From Actinomycetota bacterium (lineage in GTDB: Bacteria > Actinomycetota > Actinomycetes > S36-B12), in assembly GCA_947499275.1 (NCBI GenBank), contig CANMNM010000040.1, positions 1 through 8,853 on the forward strand: DNA of 8,853 bases. The letters are read 5' to 3'. The position numbers were made by a program, and so were the translations under genes. The notes below the pieces were generated by a model. It worked only from the letters and a program-made list of their open reading frames with translations. It did no database searches and was not told the origin of the DNA. The first letter of the stretch is position 1; every line of letters starts with the position of its first letter. Shown here in pieces: positions 1 through 6,053 of this stretch.

Positions 1-86
1 TTGGTGAGGCACTCTCCAACGATGCACGGGTCGCCTCAACGGTTGATTCATTCATCGCTGATCTTGAGCGGGCGGCTGCGAAATAA
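1..86 (+). CDS. atpF: ATP synthase Fo subunit b, C-terminal end (partial)
   Basis: Only the last 28 codons are in the window, read from position 3 to the TAA at 84-86. The peptide begins GEALSNDARVASTVDSFIAD and ends in ERAAAK. A GE(A/S)L..DAR..TV..F...LE pattern is what I know from the C-terminal end of actinobacterial b subunits. Subunit b is the membrane-anchored peripheral stalk that ties the Fo motor to the F1 head through delta. The visible part is the delta-facing helix end; the membrane anchor lies upstream of the window. The stop codon overlaps the atpH start (TAATG), so b and delta are separate proteins here and not the b-delta fusion found in mycobacteria. Identity rests on this short match plus its place directly before atpH. 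Confidence 0.85.
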   Translation, partial: GEALSNDARVASTVDSFIADLERAAAK

Positions 87-895
87 TGCTTGGATCAAGT
101 CGGGATGCACTGGCATTATGTAGCGGAGCGTTAGAAGGGCTCCCAGTTGCGGTTGATCGTTCACAACTGGGGACTGAGCTATTCGCAATTGCATCACTTC
201 TCGACTCGGAAAAGGTACTTCGCTCCGCATTGGCTGACTCCGGTCAAGGAATAGAAGTTCGTAGGCACTTGGCAGCAGAGGTGTTCACAACACGAGTTGG
301 ACCTGCAAGTGCTGACCTACTGCTTATCGCTGTTTCCCAACGTTGGTCAGACGACATGGATCTGGTCCTAGCGTTGGAGGATCTTGCCGCGCAGGCAGTC
401 TTGTTCGTCGCACAGAACGAAAACACCCTCGATGCAACCGAGGAAGAGATTTTTCTCTTCGGGCGCGCAGTAGACGAGTCAGCCGACCTCCAAATGGCGC
501 TCACAAACCCAGCGACCGCTGGGAATGTCAAGTCAGCCCTCGTTGCTGACCTACTTAAGTCAAATTCGACTTCAGCGACAAAGGAATTGCTCGGATACGC
601 CGTCTCGCACCTGCACGGTCGTCGCTTGGATTCGGTCATCGCCCGATTGGGAGATTTGGCCGCCGCGCAGCGTCAACGCATGGTGGCGCAGGTCCGAGTT
701 GCTCAGCCTCTCAGTGAAAACCAGACGCAGCGCCTGATATCTGCCCTGTCGAAACTGAAGGGGAGAGATGTTCGTCTCAATGTGGCCTTGGACCCGGCAG
801 TTCTGGGTGGAGTTCATGTTGTTATCGGAGATGAAGTAATTGACGGAACCATCGCTTCCCGACTTGAGGCCGCTCACAGGGCAGTCCTCGGCTGA
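86..895 (+). CDS. atpH: ATP synthase F1 subunit delta
   Basis: Delta (the OSCP homologue) sits on top of the F1 head and joins it to the b stalk, completing the stator. The 269-residue product has the actinobacterial long form, similar in length to Streptomyces delta and about 90 residues longer than E. coli delta. The N-terminal part (about 1-130) includes RWSDDMDLVLALE at about 87-99. The typical OSCP C-terminal signature lies at about 232-265: LDPAVLGGVHVVIGDEVIDG followed by SRLEAAHR. The ATG at 86 overlaps the atpF stop, which suggests translational coupling. No strong Shine-Dalgarno sequence is visible there. The next gene, atpA, begins after an unusually long 104-nt gap. Identity is secure from the C-terminal signature and operon position. 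Confidence 0.95.
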   Translation: MLGSSRDALALCSGALEGLPVAVDRSQLGTELFAIASLLDSEKVLRSALADSGQGIEVRRHLAAEVFTTRVGPASADLLLIAVSQRWSDDMDLVLALEDLAAQAVLFVAQNENTLDATEEEIFLFGRAVDESADLQMALTNPATAGNVKSALVADLLKSNSTSATKELLGYAVSHLHGRRLDSVIARLGDLAAAQRQRMVAQVRVAQPLSENQTQRLISALSKLKGRDVRLNVALDPAVLGGVHVVIGDEVIDGTIASRLEAAHRAVLG

Positions 896-999
896 AATGT
901 TAACTTGATCGACCTGAACACCACAATTTAAAACATCCAGCACGAAAAGATCCACAACTAAACCGCCGCACCGCGGCCCGATACAGAGAGCAGGACCCC
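896..999 (+). other. atpH-atpA intergenic region
   Basis: This 104-nt spacer is the only sizeable gap within the atp operon. The strand is rich in A and C in its middle part (about 917-962), then becomes GC-rich at 963-980, with a CCGCGG palindrome at 971-976. I see no ORF, no strong hairpin with a T-tract and no convincing promoter. A TAACTT hexamer at 901-906 fits TAnnnT but has no supporting context. It could be an unstructured 5' leader for atpA or the site of processing; both are inference. Confidence 0.5.
992..995 (+). promoter_or_regulatory. Weak ribosome binding site for atpA
   Basis: AGGA lies 4 nt before the ATG at 1000, in the context GAGAGCAGGACCCC. It is short and rather close to the start, so the site is weak. 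The start itself is supported by the usual alpha-subunit N-terminus (ELTIRPEEIREAIE), which begins immediately after it. Confidence 0.4.
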
Positions 1000-2634
1000 A
1001 TGACGGAGCTGACGATCCGACCGGAAGAAATCCGGGAAGCGATCGAGCGGAACGTCGCGGCGTACTCGCCGGCAACCGCCCGAGAAGAAGTTGGCCGTGT
1101 CCTTGAGACCGGCGATGGAATTGCCCGAGTCGAAGGACTTCACTCGGCAATGACCAACGAGCTACTTGAATTCGAAGGGGGTCTGTTAGGAATCGCGCTG
1201 AACCTCGATATTCGTGAAATCGGTTGTGTTCTCCTAGGAGATTCATCCAAGATCGAAGAAGGACAAGCCGTCCGCCGAACGGGAGAAGTCCTCTCGGTTC
1301 CGGTGGGCGATGCATTCCTGGGGCGCGTTGTGGACCCACTGGGCAACCCCATCGATGGACTTGGTGCGATCCAAGCCGATGCACGTCGTGCCCTTGAGGT
1401 GCAGGCTCCATCCGTCGTTGAGCGCCAGCCGGTCACCGAGCCAATGCTTACAGGAATCAAGGCGATTGACGCAATGACGGCGATTGGTCGAGGTCAGCGA
1501 CAACTCATCATTGGTGACCGCCAAACAGGTAAGACTGCAGTGTGTATCGACACGATCATTAACCAAAAGGAAAACTGGGCCTCGGGAGATCCCGACAAGC
1601 AGGTCCGTTGCATCTATGTCGCGATCGGACAAAAGGGCTCAACAATTGCTTCGGTTAAGGGGGCGCTTGAAGAGTATGGCGCAATGGAGTACACCACGAT
1701 TGTGGCTGCACCTGCCTCTGATCCAGCCGGTTTCAAGTACCTCGCTCCCTACACGGGATCAGCAATCGGCCAGCATTGGATGTACCAGGGTAAGCATGTT
1801 CTGATCGTCTTTGATGACCTGTCAAAGCAAGCCGACGCTTACCGCGCCGTCTCACTCCTTCTTCGCCGCCCACCAGGCCGCGAGGCTTACCCGGGTGACG
1901 TTTTCTACTTGCACTCCCGTTTGCTTGAGCGCTGCGCAAAGCTCTCAGCTGAAATGGGTGGTGGCTCAATGACCGGTCTTCCCATTATTGAGACAAAGGC
2001 GAATGACGTTTCCGCTTTCATTCCCACCAACGTCATTTCAATCACCGATGGCCAGTGCTTCCTCGAGTCAGATCTTTTCAACTCCGGCGTTCGCCCTGCT
2101 ATTAACGTGGGTATTTCAGTCTCACGAGTCGGTGGAGCAGCGCAGCCGAAGGCGATGAAAAAGGTCGCCGGTCGCTTGCGTCTGTCCCTGGCTCAGTTCC
2201 GTGAGCTGGAGGCCTTCTCGGCTTTCGGTTCGGATCTTGATGCTGCTTCCAAAGCCCAGCTTGCGCGTGGTTCACGCCTAGTTGAGTTGCTGAAGCAGCC
2301 TCAGTATCAGCCACAGGCAATGGAACGCGAAGTGGTTTCCGTGTGGACGGGTACCACTGGTCAACTGGACGAAGTTCCCCTCGAGGATATTCGTCGTTTT
2401 GATTCGGAGTTCTTGGCCTACATGGATCGCTCGGCACCAGAGGTTTTCGCCGCAATTCGGACAACTTCTGATCTCTCCGATGACACGGTGAGTGTCCTCG
2501 AGAAGTCAATCGGTGAGTTCAAAAAGCAGTTCACCATACGTAGTGGAGAGCTGCTCATCAAGGATGAGCCCGTTGCCGCTCTCAGCGATGAAGAGATCGA
2601 CCCAACTCAAATCAAGCGAGCTGTTCGAGGCTGA
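1000..2634 (+). CDS. atpA: ATP synthase F1 subunit alpha
   Basis: Alpha forms the alpha3-beta3 hexamer of F1 together with beta and carries the non-catalytic nucleotide sites. In the 544-residue product the N-terminal beta-barrel is followed by the P-loop GDRQTGKT at residues 172-179. The Walker B region VFDDLSKQA lies near 270-278, and PGREAYPGDVFYLHSRLLER follows. The SVSRVGG motif supplies the arginine finger at Arg376, which reaches into the catalytic site of the neighbouring beta. The C-terminal helical domain follows. The protein is about 30 residues longer than E. coli alpha (513), mostly at the C-terminus, as in other actinobacteria. In mycobacteria such an extension restrains ATP hydrolysis; whether it does so here is inference. 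Its stop is 1 nt from the atpG start. No key residue is missing. Confidence 0.98.
   Translation: MTELTIRPEEIREAIERNVAAYSPATAREEVGRVLETGDGIARVEGLHSAMTNELLEFEGGLLGIALNLDIREIGCVLLGDSSKIEEGQAVRRTGEVLSVPVGDAFLGRVVDPLGNPIDGLGAIQADARRALEVQAPSVVERQPVTEPMLTGIKAIDAMTAIGRGQRQLIIGDRQTGKTAVCIDTIINQKENWASGDPDKQVRCIYVAIGQKGSTIASVKGALEEYGAMEYTTIVAAPASDPAGFKYLAPYTGSAIGQHWMYQGKHVLIVFDDLSKQADAYRAVSLLLRRPPGREAYPGDVFYLHSRLLERCAKLSAEMGGGSMTGLPIIETKANDVSAFIPTNVISITDGQCFLESDLFNSGVRPAINVGISVSRVGGAAQPKAMKKVAGRLRLSLAQFRELEAFSAFGSDLDAASKAQLARGSRLVELLKQPQYQPQAMEREVVSVWTGTTGQLDEVPLEDIRRFDSEFLAYMDRSAPEVFAAIRTTSDLSDDTVSVLEKSIGEFKKQFTIRSGELLIKDEPVAALSDEEIDPTQIKRAVRG
2627..2630 (+). promoter_or_regulatory. Ribosome binding site for atpG inside the end of atpA
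   Basis: GAGG lies 5 nt before the ATG at 2636, within the last codons of atpA. It supports 2636 as the atpG start, in preference to an in-frame GTG at 2492 deep inside atpA. Confidence 0.55.
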
Positions 2635-2635
2635 T

Positions 2636-3547
2636 ATGGGTGCACAACTGCGGGTTTACCGGCGTCGAATTAAATCGGTGCAGGCGACCAAGAAAATTAC
2701 GAAGGCGATGGAACTCATTGCCTCTGCGCGGATTGTACGAGCTCAAAATCAACTGAATGCATCCTTGCCGTACCTAACCCAGTTGGTTGACGCGGTTTCC
2801 GCTGCAGCCAGTCACGCATCGGATGTTTCCAAGCATCCCTTGACGGCAAAGTCGGTAAATCCCTCTCGTGCAGCGATTTTGGTCATTACCGCCGACCGTG
2901 GACTTGCTGGTGCGTATTCGTCCAACTCCATCAAGGAAGCGGAGGCACTCACCCGGAATCTGACGGAAAAGGGAATGAAAGCAGTTCCCTACGTTGTCGG
3001 AAGAAAAGGCGTGGCCTTTTACCGATTCCGCAACCGCCCAATGGGCGGCACCTACGTGGGATTTAGTGATCAACCCACCTATGCCCACGCTAAGGAAATT
3101 GGCGAGGATCTACTTAAGGCCTTTATGACACCGTCAGAAGAGGGTGGTGTGGACGAGATTCACGTCGTATACACAAATTTCACCAACATGGCAGTGCAAC
3201 AAACTCGCGTTCGCAGGATTCTTCCCTTAGAGGTTGTCGACGAAGTTGTGGAGAAAAATGCAGAGGGTGGAAGCACTCTGCCGTTCCCACTCTATGAATT
3301 TGAGCCCGGCCCCGAGGAGGTACTTGATGCACTTCTTCCACGATACATCGATCAAATGGTGTATTTGTCGCTACTCAATTCAGCGGCATCCGAGCACGCT
3401 GCACGTCGACGGGCTATGAAGTCTGCAACAGATAATGCGGAGGATTTAGTCCATGCGTTGACACGTGCCGCGAATGCGGCCCGTCAAGCTGAAATCACCC
3501 AAGAAATTAGCGAAATTGTCGGCGGAGCCGACGCTCTGACCGCCTAG
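2636..3547 (+). CDS. atpG: ATP synthase F1 subunit gamma
   Basis: Gamma is the central rotor shaft that turns inside the alpha3-beta3 hexamer and couples proton flow to catalysis. From the ATG at 2636 the product has 303 residues, close to Streptomyces gamma. The N-terminal helix reads MGAQLRVYRRRIKSVQATKK and continues with ITKAMELIASARI. The conserved Rossmann-like core motif ITADRGLAGAYSSN follows at about 83-96. The C-terminal helix carries AMKSATDNAEDL and then ARQAEITQEISEIVGGADAL, the usual gamma ending. The segment around PSEEGGVDEIHVVYTNF shows no obvious long acidic insert of the mycobacterial type. The frame stays open upstream to a GTG at 2492, but that region is atpA coding sequence, and the gamma family starts at MGAQLR. 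The gene ends with TAG, which matters for judging the amber codon in atpD. Confidence 0.97.
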   Translation: MGAQLRVYRRRIKSVQATKKITKAMELIASARIVRAQNQLNASLPYLTQLVDAVSAAASHASDVSKHPLTAKSVNPSRAAILVITADRGLAGAYSSNSIKEAEALTRNLTEKGMKAVPYVVGRKGVAFYRFRNRPMGGTYVGFSDQPTYAHAKEIGEDLLKAFMTPSEEGGVDEIHVVYTNFTNMAVQQTRVRRILPLEVVDEVVEKNAEGGSTLPFPLYEFEPGPEEVLDALLPRYIDQMVYLSLLNSAASEHAARRRAMKSATDNAEDLVHALTRAANAARQAEITQEISEIVGGADALTA

Positions 3548-3570
3548 TCCACAAATAGTCCAGAACACAA

Positions 3571-3577
3571 GAAGAGG
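3571..3577 (+). promoter_or_regulatory. Ribosome binding site for atpD
   Basis: GAAGAGG lies 7 nt before the ATG at 3585, in the 37-nt atpG-atpD spacer. This is good purine-rich Shine-Dalgarno placement and fixes the atpD start. Confidence 0.65.
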
Positions 3578-3584
3578 AATCGAC

Positions 3585-5036
3585 ATGACCGCAGTAGTAG
3601 AAATCGCCACAGGTGTAGGGCGCGTAGCACGTGTAACCGGCCCGGTTGTGGACGTTGAGTTCCCCGTAGAGGCCATGCCGGCTCTCTTCAACGCGCTCAA
3701 TGTGGACATCACACTCGAGCAAGGCGATGAAGGTGCCAAGACCCATACCCTCACCCTCGAGGTTGCCCAGCACATCGGCGACAACATGGTGCGCACAATT
3801 TCCATGCAACCAACCGACGGCCTCGTGCGTGGCGCTCCCGTGCGCGATACCGGCGATGCAATTTTGGTCCCGGTCGGAGATGTCACCAAGGGCCATGTGT
3901 GGAACACCCTCGGTGTTCCCCTCGATGTCAAGGCGTCAGATCTGGACATCAAGGAGCGCTGGAGTATTCACCGCCAGCCGCCAGCATTTGATCAGCTCGA
4001 ATCAAAGACTGAAGTCTTCAACACGGGCATCAAGGTCATCGATCTTCTAACTCCTTATGTGAAGGGTGGAAAAATCGGTCTCTTCGGTGGCGCTGGTGTG
4101 GGAAAGACAGTGCTGATCCAAGAAATGATTTACCGTGTTGCCGAGAATTTCGGTGGTGTATCGGTGTTTGCTGGTGTGGGGGAGCGCACCCGTGAAGGAA
4201 ATGACCTTTTCCTCGAAATGACAGAGTCCGGCGTTATCTCCAAGACAGCCCTTGTGTTTGGTCAGATGGATGAACCACCCGGCACCCGTTTGCGAGTCGC
4301 GTTGACCGCACTCACCATGGCCGAGTACTTCCGTGACGTTCAAAAGCAGGACGTGTTGCTCTTTATTGACAACATTTTCCGTTTCACCCAAGCCGGATCA
4401 GAAGTTTAGACCCTTTTGGGCCGAATGCCTTCCGCTGTGGGTTACCAGCCAACGCTCGCTGATGAAATGGGTGTTTTGCAGGAGCGAATTACCTCAACAC
4501 GCGGACACTCGATCACGTCACTCCAGGCCATCTACGTACCGGCGGACGACCTGACCGACCCGGCCCCTGCAACAACCTTTGCCCACTTGGACGCAACCAC
4601 CGTGTTGAGCCGTCCCATTTCGGAAAAAGGTATTTACCCAGCGGTGGATCCGCTGGACTCGAACTCTCGAATTCTTGACCCACGTTACGTAGGTGAAGAG
4701 CACTATGCCGTTGCCGCTCGTGTCAAGGAAATCTTGCAGCGATACAAAGACCTCCAAGACATCATTGCAATTCTGGGTATCGACGAACTCTCAGAAGAAG
4801 ATCGAGTACTCGTTGGTCGTGCCCGCCGCATCGAACGCTTTCTCTCCCAGAACATGTTCGTCGCTGAAGCGTTCACCGGTCAGCCTGGGTCGTTTGTGCC
4901 TGTTGAAGAAACAATCTCTTCCTTCCGAGCACTCGCCGATGGCGAATTTGACCACGTTCCAGAACAGGCCTTCTTCATGTGCGGTGGCATCGAAGACGTT
5001 GAAAAGAACGCGGCTGCACTAGCCAAGGAGAGCTAA
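3585..5036 (+). CDS. atpD: ATP synthase F1 subunit beta, interrupted by an in-frame amber codon
   Basis: Beta carries the catalytic sites for ATP synthesis. The locus encodes 483 residues if the internal stop is ignored, the normal length for the family. The P-loop GGAGVGKT is at 168-175, the catalytic Glu is Glu200 in GVGERTREGNDLF, and Walker B is LLFIDNIFR with Asp262. YVPADDLTDP and the DELSEED lever (400-406) follow. Codon 275 (4407-4409) is TAG, between GSEV and TLLGRMPSAVGYQPTL, where the family has Ser. The frame is otherwise unbroken, so this is a substitution and not a frameshift; TCG to TAG is one base. As read, translation would give a 274-residue fragment lacking DELSEED and the C-terminal domain, with an orphan second part (about 4410-5036). 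A working ATP synthase needs the whole protein, so an error in the sequence is likely. A genuine recent nonsense allele would make this a pseudogene. Confidence 0.95.
4407..4409 (+). other. In-frame TAG stop inside atpD
   Basis: The codon reads TAG in the context GTT-TAG-ACC, in the same frame as both flanking parts of atpD. It replaces the Ser of the conserved GSEVS(T/A)LLGR segment. A single C-to-A change from TCG accounts for it. No hairpin or other recoding element was recognised downstream by eye. Confidence 0.97.
5025..5030 (+). promoter_or_regulatory. Ribosome binding site for atpC inside the end of atpD
   Basis: AAGGAG lies 7 nt before the ATG at 5038 and within the last codons of atpD. 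This is near-consensus spacing and sequence, so epsilon translation does not depend on the beta stop alone. Confidence 0.7.
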
Positions 5037-5037
5037 C

Positions 5038-5418
5038 ATGTCAGGTCCACTTGAAGTGGCTGTGGTGTCGGCTGAGCGCTCTATTTGGAGTGGCTCAGCA
5101 AAGAGTGTCGTAGCAAAAACACCCGAAGGTGACGTTGGCATCATGCGCGGTCATGAGCCAATGTTGGCGCTTTTGGTTGAGGCTCCTCTGAGAATTGAAC
5201 TCGAAGACGGAAGCAAAATATTGGTCGCCGTACACGGGGGATTTTTCTCGGTTGACAGCGACAAGGTCAATGTCATCGCCGAGTCGGCTGAACTCGCCCA
5301 AGATATTGATATCGATCGGGCGAAGGCAGCTCTTAGCCGCGCACAAAGCCTTGTTGAGTCAGAAGACTTATCAGCGATTCGTCGGGCAGAGGCACGTATT
5401 CAGGTCGCTAGCGCCTAA
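5038..5418 (+). CDS. atpC: ATP synthase F1 subunit epsilon
   Basis: Epsilon binds the foot of the gamma shaft, contacts the c-ring and in many bacteria restrains ATP hydrolysis through its C-terminal helices. The 126-residue product shows the N-terminal beta-sandwich with GDVGIMRGHEPMLALL at 31-46, equivalent to the usual GE(I/V)GILPGH segment, and VHGGFFSV at 65-72. A short helical C-terminal domain follows (about 91-126), rich in Ala, Arg and Glu. The length is close to other actinobacterial epsilon subunits. The start lies 1 nt after the atpD stop with a strong Shine-Dalgarno sequence. It is the last gene of the operon. The next gene lies on the opposite strand and ends 6 nt away, and no clear terminator is visible between them. 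Confidence 0.96.
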   Translation: MSGPLEVAVVSAERSIWSGSAKSVVAKTPEGDVGIMRGHEPMLALLVEAPLRIELEDGSKILVAVHGGFFSVDSDKVNVIAESAELAQDIDIDRAKAALSRAQSLVESEDLSAIRRAEARIQVASA

Positions 5419-5424
5419 GTGCGG

Positions 5425-6003
5425 CTAACGGGCCCTGTTGCCGCCTGGCTTCCAAAGTACGTCGCCGACACTGTCGTGGTTGGCAACTCGGGAGAGAATA
5501 AAAAGTAGATCGCTGAGTCGATTCAGATATGTCGCGGTCAGGGGATTCATTCCACCGTGATAGGCATCCAGTGCCGCCCAGGTTGACCGCTCGGCGCGTC
5601 GGGAAACGGTCCGGGCTACATGCATCTGCGCTGCTGCAGGTGTGCCACCGGGTAAAACAAATGAACGTAAGGGCTCGAGGCCTTCGTTGAAGTGGTCACA
5701 GGAAGCCTCGAGGCGCTCGATGTATGCGGGTGTGACTCGTAGCGCGCCACTCTCATCATCTTTTACGGGGGTACACAAATCCGCACCTACATCGAAAAGA
5801 TCATTTTGAATGGAGAGTAGGACCTCAGCAATATCCGCACGCACTTCGCAGGTTGCCAAAACTACCCCAATTGTGCAGTTTGCCTCATCTACGTCGGCGT
5901 AGGCCTTGAGGCGGGGATCATTCTTACCTGTCCTACTCATGTCGCCGAGGGAGGTAGTTCCGTCGTCACCGGTTCGCGTATAAATCTTCGTTAAATTGAC
6001 CAC
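5425..6003 (-). CDS. pduO: PduO-type ATP:cob(I)alamin adenosyltransferase
   Basis: The enzyme transfers the 5'-deoxyadenosyl group of ATP to cob(I)alamin, giving adenosylcobalamin, and can hand the cofactor to mutases. The 192-residue product matches the PduO family along its length. It has the N-terminal ATP-binding TRTGDDGTTSL (9-19), KAYADVDEAN (33-42) and IQNDLFDVGADL (65-76). FVLPGGT (115-121), RTVSRRAER (131-139), YLNRLSDLLF (159-168) and a C-terminal DVLWKPGG complete the match. This fold is distinct from CobA/CobO-type adenosyltransferases, although databases often use the name cobO. The start is GTG at 6003-6001, with no Shine-Dalgarno sequence but a TAGAGT hexamer exactly 6 nt upstream, suggesting a leaderless mRNA. 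The gene ends with TAG. It is divergent from murA, as the homologue is in M. tuberculosis (from memory). The mutase meaA encoded 1.7 kb away would use its product. Confidence 0.95.
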   Translation of the reverse strand: MVNLTKIYTRTGDDGTTSLGDMSRTGKNDPRLKAYADVDEANCTIGVVLATCEVRADIAEVLLSIQNDLFDVGADLCTPVKDDESGALRVTPAYIERLEASCDHFNEGLEPLRSFVLPGGTPAAAQMHVARTVSRRAERSTWAALDAYHGGMNPLTATYLNRLSDLLFILSRVANHDSVGDVLWKPGGNRAR

Positions 6004-6009
6004 TAGGCG

Positions 6010-6015
6010 ACTCTA
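6010..6015 (-). promoter_or_regulatory. Predicted -10 element of the adenosyltransferase gene (leaderless)
   Basis: On the minus strand this reads TAGAGT, fitting the actinobacterial TAnnnT -10 pattern. It is followed by 6 nt and then the GTG start (6003-6001), so transcription would begin at or next to the start codon. No -35 hexamer is obvious, which is common in actinobacteria. Confidence 0.5.
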
Positions 6016-6041
6016 TCGGGAGGTTTCAGATTCGGCTCACC

Positions 6042-6047
6042 TACGAT
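6042..6047 (+). promoter_or_regulatory. Predicted -10 element of murA (leaderless)
   Basis: TACGAT is followed by exactly 6 nt and the murA GTG at 6054. The same hexamer at the same distance precedes meaA. No Shine-Dalgarno sequence lies in the normal window; the GGGAGG at 6018-6023 is 30 nt upstream, too far to serve. A leaderless transcript is the simplest reading. Confidence 0.55.
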
Positions 6048-6053
6048 TGCAGT

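Noticed and set aside
572..1411. A 279-codon open frame on the minus strand opposite atpH and atpA
   Set aside because: It lies opposite two secure genes on the other strand, crosses their junction, and its product has no recognisable motif. It is a by-product of codon bias.
2492..2635. An upstream GTG start that would lengthen gamma by 48 residues
   Set aside because: The added part overlaps atpA coding sequence and matches nothing in gamma proteins. The ATG at 2636 has a GAGG site and the family N-terminus.
4407..4409. Pyrrolysine insertion at the atpD TAG
   Set aside because: Family members have Ser here, no pyrrolysine role is known for this protein, and no pyl genes are in the window. 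A one-base change from TCG explains it.
4416..5036. Separate gene starting at the TTG at 4416, after the atpD stop
   Set aside because: The sequence is simply the rest of beta in the same frame. There is no Shine-Dalgarno sequence, and a lone C-terminal half of beta is not a known functional protein.
5409..5427. A hairpin (TAGCGC / GC-G-GCTA) spanning the two stop codons of atpC and the adenosyltransferase gene as a bidirectional terminator
   Set aside because: The stem is only 6 bp with a bulge, and there is no T-tract on either strand. It is too weak to annotate.
6018..6023. GGGAGG as the Shine-Dalgarno sequence of murA
   Set aside because: It lies 30 nt before the GTG, far outside the working range, and no alternative in-frame ATG, GTG or TTG start lies near it.
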